Assembly (NCBI GenBank): GCA_015680685.1
Contig: MNCI01016127.1
Span: forward strand, 131,224 to 195,223
Reading direction: 5' to 3'
Source of the DNA: Gnetum montanum
Taxonomy: Eukaryota > Streptophyta > Gnetopsida > Gnetales > Gnetaceae
Length of the DNA stretch: 64,000 nucleotides
Shown piece by piece: positions 11,461 to 23,563 of the stretch (the first letter of the stretch is position 1; each line of letters starts with the position of its first letter). The translations under genes were made by a program, and so were the position numbers. Below the pieces are notes generated by a model, which made no database searches, was not told the DNA's origin, and saw only the letters and a program-made list of their open reading frames with translations.

Positions 11461-11984
11461 TTTGAGTGCATGAAATAAAAGACCTAAATGAAGAATGAAG
11501 CTTATAAGAGTAGACCATTTGTGGAAATGAAGAAAGGTTTTAGCTTATTTTAATAATAGTTCTAAAAGTGATTGAATTTTTAAGTATGGTAGTAGCTCAA
11601 ATATTATTTGGTGGTTGAACATGCAAGCTCATGAGTAAAATCTCAAAGAATTGACATGAAAAGTTAGAGTTTCAAGCAAGATTAAATTACATAAGACACC
11701 CTAATACATGGTTGAACAATTAAGTAAATTTTAATCAACACCATGAAAAGAGCTTACAGTGACAAAATTTGACCTAAAATATTGTTCATTCTTAGGTTAT
11801 TAACTAGGTTTTGGATTAATAGAAATGATTTGTGGAGTTGAAAGAATCAGTTCTAGGCTGAAACAAGGTTAGCATTAGCCTAAATAGTTAATAATAGATT
11901 ACTAAGTTGAAACATACTAGTTTAATCTTATAAAAATGAAGACTTGAAGGAGAAATTTTAATTTTGCAGCAGAGAGCTAATATT
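11461..11984. other. no gene seen
   Basis: AT-rich sequence between the RT relic and the TAGAACC array. The missing front half of RT should lie here on the minus strand, but I could not recognise it. Confidence 0.35.
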
Positions 11985-13015
11985 ATTTATCCATGTTAGC
12001 TCGTGAAGTTAGTGTGGGTTCATAGAACCAAATATTGATTCTACAAGGAGCTTTCAAATTGGTTCTAGAAACCATGTAAACTCTTAGCAAATTTTTGGAG
12101 TAGACAAAAATTCTACAACTAAAGGCTCAACTAGCTCTATATGCCACATCAACTTGTAGTATATGGAGAGGTTAGTAGAATCAAAAAGTGGTTGTTCAAA
12201 TTGGTTCTCTAAGAGAGCTCTAAAATAACTTTGCAACCCACATCATCTATTGGTTGCTTGAATCATAGAACTAGGGGAAAGCATGTAGAATCAAAAATTA
12301 GTTCTACAAGGAGCTTCTAAATTGGTTCTACCATGTTAGCTAGGTAAAGGTTAAATATTCACTTCATATTATTGTAAGATATGATTGTATAAGATAACAT
12401 CCAAGTTTAGCTTTATGGGTAAATTCCATGTGTTGTGTAAGATAAGTGAGGAGAATTTGTTTCAAAGGGAAAGTATCTTGAGAAATTATAGGATTGATTC
12501 ATAGAATATTTATTTATTAGCTATCTAAGATTTGAAAAGAAGATGAGCATTGTAGAACCAAAAATTCAATTCTATGAAGTAGCTTCAAAATGCTTCTACA
12601 AGCCACATTGGAAGCTCTTAAAAGACATTAACCATTCATTTTTAGCTTTTCCACATTAGCTCTAAAAGAAAATAGAAGAGTAAAAGGGTGGTGTGATATG
12701 TAAAACCAATATTCAGTTCTATATGCAAGCTTCAAGCCAATTCTACAAGCCACATGAGCTTCTATATAGAGTAGGTTTGTAGAACCAAAAAGTAGTTCTA
12801 TAAGTTAGTTTTATAAGGAAGTCATCTTAGCATTTTAAGGAACAGAATAATTTGTAAAACCAAAATTGAATCTACAAATAAGTTCAAGTTTGGTTCTACG
12901 ATTTATGTTATTATTTAAGGATAATGTGAAAAGAAGCATAGCTTGTAGAATAAAAATTAGTTCTATAAGGAATCTTGAAAAGGGTTCTATCATGCTAGCT
13001 TTAGAAGATTATGAC
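11985..13015. repeat. degenerate array with TAGAACC / GGTTCTA half-sites
   Basis: At least eight irregular units occur near 12026, 12176, 12287, 12554, 12699, 12779, 12856 and 12947. The clearest unit (12287 onward) has TAGAATC, then an inverted GTTCTA about nine bases later, then a third half-site TTGGTTCTA about 18 bases further on. Several units also share ACAAGGAGCTTC and ACAAGCCACAT. Spacing is about 80-270 bp. The inverted pair plus a third direct half-site is the same layout as in the arrays at 34.2-35.85 kb and 55.1-58.6 kb. It is not coding. Confidence 0.6.
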
Positions 13016-13081
13016 CAGATAGAACTATGTTTCATATGATATAATTCCATCGGTCAAAACTAGTCGGACCCCTATCATTCA

Positions 13082-13153
13082 CGCCATTGGTAGAGATCAA
13101 ACCCATGTCACTTCTGTGACAAGTAGGATTATGCACCACTATACTACAATGAT
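13082..13153 (-). pseudogene. tRNA-Asp(GUC) pseudogene, full length
   Basis: The minus strand gives exactly 72 nt that align without gaps to the plant tRNA-Asp(GUC) gene as I know it, at roughly 70% identity. TTGTAGTATAGTGGT (5' side with box A) is intact, the anticodon loop keeps TTGTCAC with anticodon GTC, and box B reads GGTTTGATCTC (usual GGTTCGATCCC). Differences in the acceptor stem include G4 to A and C to T in its partner, so that pair is kept. The first acceptor pair and the T-arm are damaged. Most changes are C-to-T or G-to-A. It is probably not functional. It may be an isolated decayed gene or the head of a tRNA-derived SINE; no SINE tail was recognised. Confidence 0.8.
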
Positions 13154-13189
13154 ATCCTTCTATTAAAACTCACAAATTTCATCAAAATT

Positions 13190-13640
13190 TAAATATAGTT
13201 TGAATATGAAAAAATCATCTAACTTTATTGATGATTTAAGAACAAGTTATCAACAATAATTATTCTTTCATGAGCCTCAAACCTTGAATGAGGCATTTGA
13301 ATTGGCTTTAAAGAAAGAATTAAAATTATTTAAATTTAAAATAAAAAAGGATAAAAATCAAATAATGTTAGGAATATTTATGTAAATAAAAATCCCAATA
13401 AATCTTATGAAAAATATTAAGAAGAGTAGGAAGAGCTAACATCTTCATCAATAAGAAAAAGAAGAAATAAAAAGCATCCAATAAGAGATAGAAAGTAAGG
13501 TAATGACTCCAAGAAAATATATTATGACTTTGAAGAATTTTGTTATAGCCAATGAGACTATGAAAAGTCTAGAAGAAGGCCAAAAATCTATAAAAATTAT
13601 AGTGATGAATATTTAAGAAAAGCTTAGAACCATAATTTTA
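13190..13640 (+). pseudogene. possible gag C-terminal fragment (plus strand)
   Basis: A short plus-strand stretch reads HEPQTLNEAFELALKKELKL, resembling the region after capsid in gypsy gag proteins (..L.EAF..AL..E.K). It then becomes Lys-rich (KIKKDKNQIM). It is on the opposite strand to the neighbouring gag of copy C. The match is short and could be chance. Confidence 0.25.
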
Positions 13641-13659
13641 GTGATTAATTTTTTATCAA

Positions 13660-15360
13660 CAAGGTTTTCTAGTTGACAACCTCTTCTAATGATGCTTCTT
13701 CTTCTTGTTCAAAAAGATGGATCTTCTTTTTAGAAAGAGATTGATTCCTATTAAGATTTTTAGCACTTTTACTTTTCTTTAACTCTCCTTCTTTACAACA
13801 TGATCAATCAATCATTGGATCTAATGGGCCCTCATTTTTAAAAGCTTCCCTTGAGCATAGACTTGAAGAATCTCTCTTATTTTGTTTCTAGGTCCATCCT
13901 TAACATGCCTTAACTTTTTCCTTTTAGAAAATTTGTAACTTGGGCACCTATGTAGGAAGGAATAATATCTATCCAAGGCTACATTAAGGGATTCATGATT
14001 ACCTTTCTTTCACCCTTGAATCTAATTCCTCAAGTTGGATAATTTGGAGTATGTTTGATACTTATCATTAAATAGCTCTAGCATTCTACACCATCTTGTG
14101 ATATATTCTAGTTCCAAAGATCAATACTAGCTTTTAGCTTCAATATTAAACACCCTAGGGAATAATTTTAGTTCTATCAATCATTCTCAATATCCTACAA
14201 GGTGTAGGCATTATGAAATGCTTGCAAGTGATGTTGTAGATCAATGTTGTAGCCTCCTTCAAACTTAGAAATTTTATTCATGTCTAGTCATTTGATTTGA
14301 CTATCCCTCTAATGCTTGGTTTGCATGTATACATCCTACCTAATATTTATCATAATCCTTGTAGTAAGTAAAGATTTATTCTATTTATCTTGTTCATCAT
14401 GATCCCTATTGTGACCATGCCTTCTTTTATGTTTCTTGTTATGCCTTCATTCATGTCTATGCCATATTTTTTTGATCCTACCCACCATCTATACCTTCAT
14501 ATCTAGGATGATCTTTTTCATTATCTTCACTAGACTTTCTATCATTTTTATTTTTGTCATATCTATGCTCATCTTTGTCAAAGCTTGATGATGAGGATAA
14601 AGATGATGAAGAACTTCTAGAGCCATGCTAGCTTACTCTCCTTATGTAACATGTGTCTTCATCCTTTGATGGATTAATGAAAGAACTAGGCTTTAAGGTC
14701 CTCTTAGTATTTGATGTAGTTCTTCCTCTTCCTTCATTTCTAGCCAAAGTGAAGTTTAGTTATGGATTTTTCATCTCATCTGAATTAAAGGAAAAAGGAT
14801 TTACATGATGTAATCTACCTGACTAATATTTTGTATTCTTATTTTCTGACTATGATGTTAAGAGAACATTAGTTTCCTTTCCCTTATCAAATTCATGGCA
14901 TGCTTCCATAAAGCAATCATTTCTACATTGGACTCCAATAGGCTAGTAGGACCTAGAAAATTCATCTACTAACTTCTAGTCCATGACACTCGCTTTTGAT
15001 ATAATCTTTATTGACACTGATATAGGCATTGATGACACTAAGTGATTAGATGGAAATACTATTTTGCATTTCAGATCCCTTCATCTTATTTGATCATCTT
15101 CATGAAGTATAAAGGTGAAGTTTGAATAATAAGCATTTAGATGCTAGTAGATAATTTTCACTTGATGGGATACATCATCTTTGCTTCTTGTTATTTCGTG
15201 ATGTCCCTTATTAGAATCATGAATACATGGGGAATCTACCTTATAAGAAGAAGATATCTTAGAATTATTGTATGTATTAAATAAAATAATATTATTTCTT
15301 ACATGATAAATCATTTAAATTCTTAACAGTGATTGTAAATAATTTTATGTATTTAAATCA
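13660..15360 (-). pseudogene. gag relic of element copy C (A/B family)
   Basis: Minus-strand sequence around 14280-14150 reads FEGGYNIDLQHHLQAFHNAY, closely matching the capsid segment of element B (SRGYDLDLQHHLQAFHDAC). The nucleotide sequence can be followed against both A and B through the gag region. It lies just inside the primer-binding site and LTR at 15371-16277, the correct gag position. The frame is heavily broken and the downstream part is lost; at about 13650 the family similarity ends. C therefore is a 5'-end fragment (LTR plus gag) of a third, older copy of the same family. Confidence 0.6.
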
Positions 15361-15370
15361 CCAGCACTTG

Positions 15371-15388
15371 TCCTTGACAATAGTACCA
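15371..15388 (-). promoter_or_regulatory. primer-binding site of copy C (tRNA-Asp type)
   Basis: The minus strand reads TGGTACTATTGTCAAGGA next to the LTR, related to TGGTGCCATTGTCGGGGA of element A with transition differences. Confidence 0.6.
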
Positions 15389-15389
15389 A

Positions 15390-16277
15390 TGATGAGCGAC
15401 AAAGTAGAACCTATGCCCAATCATATAGATTACAAGTGTGCACACATGATCTATCATATTTTGTGGACTATAGTATAGTACCTAGATCATTAAATGTGAT
15501 TACAAGTTGTTGTCTTCCCAATTACACTTTTATTAGCCTTATTTTGTATGATTAATTATAATTGAGATATATTATTTTGATTTTGTTTTGGTCATAACTA
15601 AAATATTATTAACATATTAAAATACTAAAATTTAATCTAAATTATTCTAAGTACTAAACATAAATCTAATCTATTCTAAGTAATGAATTTCCATTCCCAC
15701 TTTTAATACATGTCCCAGACACATATATTCAATGCTAAGATTACTAAATGTAGCACTACTTGGCTAATTAAGTATTAACTTTATTAGGTTACCAAGTGAA
15801 CATATGTTACACTCAAAGTGGTTATGCTTATTTTGTCATGTTCTAATGTGTAATGAAAAATAAATGCTTAAATAAATACATATGAAAGTAAACATTAAAC
15901 TATATATGTAATTAAATAAATTGTATTAATTGTTAAGTATATACTAAGTCAAAGTGTTGTAATGATATGGAGTAATCTTGGTCTTTATTGCCATTCATGC
16001 CAAGTGTTTAAATACAAAGCACTTGAATAAAGACTATGAACTATCACTTTAAACAATGCTATATGCACTCACTAATTGTTCTAAGTTACGAAATGAAACT
16101 ACAAGAATTTGACTACAATTATGATAGAAAGGTGTATTTAATGTGGTAGGTTGATGGTATTTATAGACTTTACTAGCCTCACATACATCGTATCTGTGAT
16201 GTCATATAGAAACATATGATATTATCAATACGACATGATTGGTGCAATGTCATATCCTTTACATAAATGCTTCATCA
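15390..16277 (-). repeat. 5' LTR of copy C
   Basis: About 888 bp, starting TGATGAGCGACA and ending TTCATCA on the plus strand, the same termini as element B. Family landmarks occur in order: a CTAAGATTACT..ACCAAGTGAACA block near 15740-15800, a GTAATCTTGGTCTTTATTGCC block near 15972, and TTTATAGACTT (minus TATA box) near 16162. It is much more diverged than the A and B LTRs, so C is the oldest of the three copies. Confidence 0.65.
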
Positions 16278-17900
16278 ATTTTCATCAAGCAAGATATTTT
16301 CATTACTTTCTTTCTTCTAAATTCCATAATACATAGAGTTTAAATAGATAATACTTTTAGCATTAGTGGTTTATATAACTTCAAATCATGTTATTACTAT
16401 TCTCTCTTTCCATTAATATAACTGTAGCTATTTGACGTATTCAACTATTAAACTAATTGTAGTTGTTTGGGGTATGTGAGCCTTGGTAGCACCAAAGATT
16501 ATCAACTAGCCAAACTTGAGTTTTTGAGGTCTATTTAGTGATCATGTCTAAATTTCTTGTTAATATTCTACTAATAGTTAAATGTAAGAAAAATTTTATT
16601 TGGAGTGTATAAGAGATAATGAGCTAAACTTAGAGGTTCACTATCTACCAACTATATTCCTAATGTGAGATTCGTTTTCATCAAGAAGAAGCCTAGTTTG
16701 AGTTCACATCACCTTAAAATAAAACCTAGCTCATTATGTGTTTTAAGAAAATTCTAAAAAGTTTGCAATTATAGATATGTTGTGTGCTATCCTCCTTTTT
16801 ACTTAAATCTATTTTGTTATCTCTCCTTTATAATTATTAAAGTTCTATTGCAAATCTTTCAATTCCATGGCCTTCTCTATGATTGTCTCTATTTTATTTT
16901 GTACACTTGTAATTATTTCGATTAGACATCATTTGTCTATATCAAAATACTATTAAAATTTTTTTGATTTAGGCTTTAAATTTTACATGTTTCTATATCT
17001 ATTATTAGATTCTAGATTTTAAAAATATTGAGTTAAGTTTAAAATTATATTTTTAATACACTTAAATTTGTTTTTGCAAAGTCAACATAATTGTAGACAT
17101 TTTCTAAGTTCTCAAACCTAGTCTCAGTATTTTCCTAGTTTTTAATCATTCCTTTTTTGAATAATTGTTTATATTTAAATTAGTATGACAATGTGAAGAA
17201 TAGCTTTTATTTTTAAAGGCTATTAAAGACTAACTCGAGGTTCCTCTACTACATAGTGGATCTTGTTTTCTTTCCTAGAGAATATTAAAACGAAAAATAT
17301 TTTGTTCTTTTTAACATGATGAGTTTGTTGATGATTTCACAGGAAAGTAGAAATCACTTTAAAGCATATGCAGAAACACTTCAGTTTGTGTTGCAGAACA
17401 TCCACATACAACCATGGGTGAGGGAGGTGGGCACGTCCATGTAGTAAATGATTTTATTGAAGATGAATTTCTTACACTACACAAGAAGAGGCATCAAGCA
17501 ATATGAGTAGAGCTTGTACCCTACATTGTAAGAGTGCCCCAGAGTTTGAAACAACTGAATACAAAGGCTTATGACCCCTAATATTTTTCATTCAATATCT
17601 TTTTACCATCTTGATTTTGGTTAACCTTATGCATTCCTTTCTTAAAGATGATTTTTAATATGTTCATTTTCATCTACAACTTGAAAGGAATGCAACTTGT
17701 GTTTATATGGATAGACCAAAACAATTTTGATACACATGCATACATGAAAATCCCTTAAACCACTCTTCAACTGAGCTTGAATTCATCAAGGGATTGTAAT
17801 TAAAATATGAAAGAACATTCATACAAGCTACAATGTCTTGGAACAAGCTCACCTATCAAGGAAAGTGAGCTTTTAATGTCCAACTATGAGAATGGATGGT
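16278..17900. other. no gene recognised
   Basis: AT-rich sequence with no supported ORF, RNA or terminal repeat. If copy C inserted here, its flanking target duplication should begin at 16278, but the partner end is lost, so this cannot be tested from the window. Confidence 0.35.
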
Positions 17901-17949
17901 AAACCCTCTTTGAAACATAGATTTAAGCTTTTAGATGTGGTAGTAGTGG

Positions 17950-19466
17950 AGTAGCCTTGTGGTGGGACCTCTTCATTTATGGATCACATCCACCCTACTG
18001 TGTAAGTAAGGGTTGTATTAAAAACCAAAGAAAAAAAAAAGAATTTCATAATAAATTGAAGGGAAAATAACTTGAAATTGATGTTTGGGAGTCATTCCCT
18101 AAAAGCTTAATATAAATCCACTTCTTACTAAAATTCTTCAAATTAAACATAAAGAAACATACCATTAACTTCAAATTCTTGAGAAAACATGAGAACATAC
18201 AAGAACTATGAAGGAAACATGTGAGAATGCATGTAATTAAATGAACTCAATTGAAACTTATGAGAGCTTGAGAGAAGAATCCATAAAGAGGGATCTGCTC
18301 CTCAAGATGAGAGAACCTTGTTTGCAGGAATGCAGAAAAATAAGACAAGAATGAAGTTAGGAGAGCTTCAACAAAGTACACAAAAGCTTGCACAAACACT
18401 CAGAATAAAGGAAAAAATAGGTTTTTTTATTCAATGCTAAAAAAATCTTGGTAAGTTACAATAGGAGAAGTTCATCTCTATTTATAATTTTGTCTTTTTG
18501 TGAAGGATATTGTCTCTTTTAGCATGGGCTTAAACACCAAGGGTTTTAGTTCCTCCTAGGGAATTTAGATATTTTCTCTCAACCTAACCATCTTTTCCTT
18601 GGACAAAACAACACTTGTATGACCAACACTATTAAACAAAAACTTCAAATGGAAAAGCAAAGAATGTCACTATATTCTACTATATTCAACATGAGAAAAA
18701 TTTTAAGGGATTTTGGAGATGACACATTCATACATTCATTGTAGAAATTTTTTATAAAACAATAATAGCATAAATAGTGTAGACTGAATTTTATGCTAGC
18801 ATTATATTTCTTATCATAAAATAGTAATAGAAATTTTCTATAATAAAAATTTTGAGATTTGCTAAGAGAAGTGGAAAGAGGTACTTTTCCATTTCTAAAA
18901 TCATAACTATGTTTTTGTAACATGAGATAAGATTCTATGTCATGCTTAGAGAATAAAATTGTTTTGGTAATATCAATAATCAAAATATCAAATAAACACC
19001 ATCTTTTAAGTAAATCATTAAACAAACACATACTTTTCAATTACACAACATTCATTTTTCATAGATTCATCTAGTTTCCACAAATATGGCAATGTAAACA
19101 ATTTGAACAAGCTCTCAAGGTGTACCATGACATTGAGAAAAAAGCCTCAACTCTCTCTAACATGTGAAGTTTGACTCTTAGCAAATTATTCTTACATTTT
19201 TTTTCATTTTTTCTACAATTTGCATGTTAATGTCATTTGGATAGTCAACTATGGACATGAATAGGCTATAAAAAAAATATTTATATCTAATGTGTTCTCA
19301 CACATTGCAATAAAATGTGGTATTTATCTTCAATGCTATTTTTATTGCATAGTTTTCATCCTTGATTATGAATTTTCAACCATATAACTATTTGAACTTT
19401 CAAATAATGAGATCCCATTTGCATTTTTGCTCCATTAATTATGCATTGCATTTTTTGAGATTCCAT
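17950..19466 (-). repeat. possible LTR (minus-strand element), low confidence
   Basis: Two LTR-like signs only. A minus-strand TATA box (TATAAATA) is at 18479-18486, and at 19467-19481 a minus-strand polypurine-like run (CAGTGGGGGTAAAAA) abuts a segment whose plus strand ends GAGATTCCA. The run resembles the polypurine tracts of elements A and B. The left end and a partner LTR are not found. A 131-codon minus-strand open frame inside (18645-19040) has no recognisable domain. Confidence 0.25.
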
Positions 19467-19486
19467 TTTTACCCCCACTGAATATG

Positions 19487-19797
19487 AACCATCATTCTAC
19501 GTTGTCTCCATCAGAGTATCAAGATCATTCATCATGAACCTCAAGAAGTAGTTGGAGGATCCTAGTAGGAGAGTTTTGATGATTATGGTGGTAGCATCCT
19601 TCACCAAGTATGAACACACAATCACATTGTAGTTTTCTAGTAGGTACAATAGGAAGTCTCTTGCACCAAGCCTTGAACCATATTGGGGTATCTTTAACAT
19701 GTTCCAAATCAGGGTTTAAACTATTTTGCGTAACCATCCCTGTGCAACACAACAGATCAGCCAATTTCATGATGATCAGAATAGGTTTTAGCAAGGC
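19487..19797 (-). pseudogene. gene X exon 2, left copy (unknown protein, decayed)
   Basis: On the minus strand a splice-acceptor-like TATATACAAG precedes position 19797. The following sequence aligns with exon 2 of the right copy (60405 on): left LLKPILIIMKLADLL against right FLKSILIIVELVGIL, and in a second frame left ARDFLLYLLENYNVIV against right TREFLAYILQNFSVIL. The two frames show at least one frameshift. Similarity fades at about 19487, next to a polypurine-like run. No domain is recognised. Exon 1 of this copy lies at 33785-33919, with intron 1 split by insertion of elements B and A. Confidence 0.6.
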
Positions 19798-20298
19798 CTT
19801 GTATATAGCCAAAACACATGACCATTAGACCATGGAAAACCATATGAGCATTATAACAAAAAATAACAACATTTTTATGGAAATAATCTCTCCAATGAAA
19901 ACCTTGGTGTTAGGTGGCTAAAACTTAGAATTAAAAACTAAAATTGATATCTTAATGGCCAAATTAAAACCATGAAAACTAGTTTGATACTTAGTGATCT
20001 TTTAATAAAAAACAATTGGACCTTTTAATGAACATTTAAGACATGAAACCTAAAATAAGTATTAGCACAAACACTTGACATGAAACCTAGTTTTTGATAA
20101 TACTAGAACTAAAAATTAACATTGGAATTCTAGGAATGAAATTTTGAAAAGTATGATGCCCAAAAAATAGCAATAAGCTTAAATGCCAAGGATGTGGGTA
20201 AAGTAAAAACAAACAACATGAGTTTTCTTGGCTTTTAGAGCCTACATGCTTCCAAAAATTCCTAAAAAAAGGCCCAAACCTCTTATATGTTGTGCTAT
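19798..20298 (-). other. gene X intron 1, left copy, 3' part
   Basis: T-rich on the minus strand, as plant introns are, ending in the acceptor-like CAAG at 19798-19801. It resumes at 32904 on the far side of element B. I see no gene in it. Confidence 0.45.
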
Positions 20299-21244
20299 TG
20301 ATGAGTGGTGAGGTACCCCTACACTCAACCATACGAATACAAGTGTTTCATGCACGATCCAGTCAAATTGCATAGACATGCTAGTTGTGGTATGTAGATA
20401 GTTACTCGCTGATCGTAGTTCATTGTCTTTCCATTTGGACTAGTATTTGCTTTGTCATGTATGGATTAGTTCAGAGTGAGGTGTATGATGCAATCCTGAA
20501 CTAGTGCTACTCCTAGAGGCAATAGAAAATAACTTTAATTAAGGTAGGAGGAAAAGGAAGAGAGAGTTAAGCTAATAGGACATAGGGGGAGAGAATCTAA
20601 ACTAACCTAAATGTGATTAGCATCCATTCCTTAATCATCCATACACATTTTGGAACTCGTGTATGACTACTATTGGGATTACCAAGTGCATATCCTAGGT
20701 ATGCTACTAGGATACTAAGTAGTCATACTTAAATGCTCGTGATTAAGTTGTACTCATTCTGCATTTAATAATAGGGATAGGAGTTCAGGGTAAAGAAGTA
20801 TTAATTAAGAAAGCAATAAATAATAATTAAATAATTAAACTAAATGAATGCTACAATGATGAAGTAATCTCGATCTTTATTTTCGATCATATGCATGTCT
20901 AAGTACGTCACAGTCGAATAGAGGTTCCATACAATTACAATCATCACACTGTGGGCATGCACTGGGAGAAAGGGTTGAGAAGAACTAAAAATGAAAACTT
21001 ACTTCTAACATAACTGACTTATTACTTTCTTATGCACCCCATTGTGTATTTATAGGCTCACATGGGAACCAAGATATCGCATATCTAATATCGCTTGTCA
21101 GGCTACAATATTGCATACTCGATATTGAGGGTCTGATATTAGGGGTCTAATATCAAGACTCATCAGACCTGATATCTTATACCTAATAACAAGGATCTGA
21201 TAACAAGGGATTAATATCATCACCTAGCAAACCATGATTCATTA
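20299..21244 (-). repeat. 3' LTR of element B
   Basis: 946 bp. A minus-strand TATA box lies at about 21051-21057 (TTTATAG on the plus strand). The U3 end (21070-21225) is packed with GATATC-like palindromes: GATATCG, AATATCG, AATATTG, CGATATTG, TGATATT, AATATCA and TGATATC. The terminal CA has become TA. Confidence 0.85.
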
Positions 21245-21254
21245 TACCCCCACG
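21245..21254 (-). promoter_or_regulatory. polypurine tract of element B
   Basis: The minus strand CGTGGGGGTA abuts the U3 end of the 3' LTR and is identical to the tract of element A. Confidence 0.7.
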
Positions 21255-21425
21255 ACTGAATAACAACTTGTCCTAGATTCAAAGAAAGTGAGGAACAAGT
21301 TCAATTGATTACATAGTGGGTAGGTATGGTATTATTGATTAACTAAGAATTTATTCATGCCATAGTGGATAGTTGAACACAATAAAATTGGGACACAGAC
21401 ACAAGATTACAAAATTTATTAGAAC

Positions 21426-21877
21426 TCATGTGGTTCCTGGTGGTCATGGCTCCTCCATGGGTTCCTTTCCTTTGTCTTGCACTTTAGGATTCTGAGATTG
21501 ATACCATTGAAAACGTGCCTAACATTTCTTCTCTTCTATCTAAGGATTATGAGCCATCCATGTTGATGTTCCAATGTTTTATTAAGTCAATAGTTTCCAT
21601 GGACACAGTAGCTATGGGAACACTTGATTGGCCTTGACATGCCATGCTACAAATAGTCGTTGTTCCTCTTCATAGGCTCAGGCCCTGACCTCTCCACCTT
21701 TTTCTTGGCTAGATCATGCAGTGACAAGAGTTCCTTGATGGATGCTAAATGATTATACCTCCTACTCCGCATGTTCTGCATGAGGTCATTAGCTTCTACG
21801 TTCCCTTGGGCATTTAGTTGCACCTTGAAAAGGTCCTCCTTGTTATCCTCTTTTAGGAGCCATCTATAATCATACAA
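21426..21877 (-). pseudogene. second ORF of element B (unknown protein)
   Basis: The minus-strand open frame 21877-21647 reads MYDYRWLLKEDNKEDLFKVQ at its start, later containing NDLMQNMRSRRYNHLASIKELL. Element A has the matching DNRKVLIKA..LLENMQNRRKNHSAFINKILL. After a gap the frame ends at 21426 with GKEPMEEP.PPGTT and stop; element A has GKTPMEEPSPPGTT and stop. The ORF thus ends about 180 bp from the LTR in both copies. It is short, charged and helix-rich with no known domain. Conservation of the exact C-terminus between two diverged copies argues that it was once translated. Confidence 0.5.
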
Positions 21878-21879
21878 AG

Positions 21880-23558
21880 ATTAATTTTTAGTAAGGTTAT
21901 TGAAAGTAGCTCAATTATTTCATACCTTACTTATTGCCTTTAGTAAATGTTGAATTCTTTGCTTAGTTTGATTTTAGAGTTTGATATTTTTTTCAAGGAA
22001 GTTGCCCTAAAAGTTTAATGTTGGACCTGGTTTGTTTACGTGACACATAATGGTTTTGAGGAACTTTTGATAAAATGATGATAAAGGAAAGAATATATTT
22101 GGCAATGAAGTACTTGGAGGGTATACAATGATGTGGTGGTGTGCAACAAGTACAAAGTACAAGTGTTACACAAGTGGGTCCTCCCCAAAGCAGGTTCCTA
22201 CCTATAATGCCCTTACATAACCACAGCTTAAAATTTTTGTAGGCACTAGAAAAGTTAAATATAATCCACACTAGGTCCAAAAAACATACATATGTAGACA
22301 CCACCATGATGAGGTATGAATTCAATGCTACATAAGACATGAGTCAAAAATTCTTGAACAAAAAGATGGGATGAATCATAGAAGGAATTGTAGAGATTAA
22401 GATATGAAGTAACTAACCCAGGGCATAATGAATCTTAAGTGTAGGGCATGATTAATGTGTCATTAGCCCATCACTCCAAAATCAACACCAAGTCCATTCT
22501 TATGATTAGTGACATTGCATTGTTTCATCCAATGATAGACAACCATAAGAGCACCATGTCAACAAGGTGTATGATCACGTAGCATTTTATCTAAGGGAGA
22601 AGTGTTTTAGAATTGTTTGGTAGCATGTTTTTTTTAGCTGCTTTGCCACTCTTTCTTTTCCAATAGTGAACTAGAGAAGTTACCAACCTTCAGGCATGGA
22701 TGCATGTCTTTCCAATGGGACCTCGAGAATAGCATTGAGTTTCTTTATGGAGTGCCTTTATTACTCTTACTCCCATTTTTTGTTAGATCTACAAGGATCT
22801 CAGTACAACTAGGCTGCATGATAACTCTAACAAATGTCACCAAAGAGAATCCACAAGTTCCCTTGATGTCACACCCTAGCCATTCCCTCTTAGTCCATCA
22901 TTTTTCACTCTAGGCATAATTAGCACAAAATTACTTTTAAGTTTTCATGATGATAAGAATATCATTGTACCCAAAGTAGAACCTCTTATTAATAGAATGG
23001 TTGGGTGGATGTGGTGAGCTCGCTATCAAATAATTAGTTACTCGAGACTTGATAGCATAGAACAACACCTCAACCAATGAGCTACATAAGTGTTTTATTC
23101 ATAGATGAGATTACCCATAAAAAGATAAAACAATAAATAAAAAGATAAAACAAGAAATTGAAAGATGAAAAATTGAAAAAAAATTATAAAATTAAAGAAA
23201 AAAACATTTATTAATTCTTTTTGTTAGAATGGGGGATATCCCCCATAACTAAACTTTTGATCATGGCTAAAATTAATAAATGGAAGGTTTGGATCCAAGA
23301 ATTTTGGAAATATTGCGACTTGATCATATCCAACCCACTAGGTGTCTTTTGGTGTCATGGTTGGAATATATCCAAATTGAGATGCACACATTGTATTAAA
23401 GTTGACATAGTGGGGCAAGCTATGAGATGTAGTCAATTGATAATGAGTTGACCCACTATGGCACACGTGACCATAAGATGGTATGTAAAGATTGATATGT
23501 CTCCCTTAGTGGCTAGATTTACTACGCTACATCGTTATTGGAGTATTGATCGATGGCC
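21880..23558 (-). other. non-coding internal part of element B
   Basis: No coding signal is seen. It can be matched to 25200-27300 of element A through landmarks such as ACAAGTGGGTCCTCCCCAAA (22168 here, 25927 in A) and CAGGCATGGATGCATGTCTT (22691 here). A homopolymer-rich AAAATTG stretch lies near 23150-23200. A 16-bp perfect palindrome is listed separately. Confidence 0.5.
23230..23245. repeat. perfect 16-bp palindrome TGGGGGATATCCCCCA
   Basis: A fully self-complementary sequence with a GATATC core. The matching site in element A (27018-27033) is TGGGAGATATCCCCCA, one mismatch from perfect. The same GATATC core is repeated in the LTR U3 of both elements. Confidence 0.8.
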
Positions 23559-23563
23559 CTGAT

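Noticed and set aside
16278-17900. Host gene exons with splice-like signals
   Set aside because: Some GT/AG signals exist but no block of consistent coding sequence between them.
18645-19040. 131-codon minus-strand open frame
   Set aside because: AT-rich with Tyr/Phe/Lys/Ile bias, no domain, inside a possible LTR; not supported as a gene.
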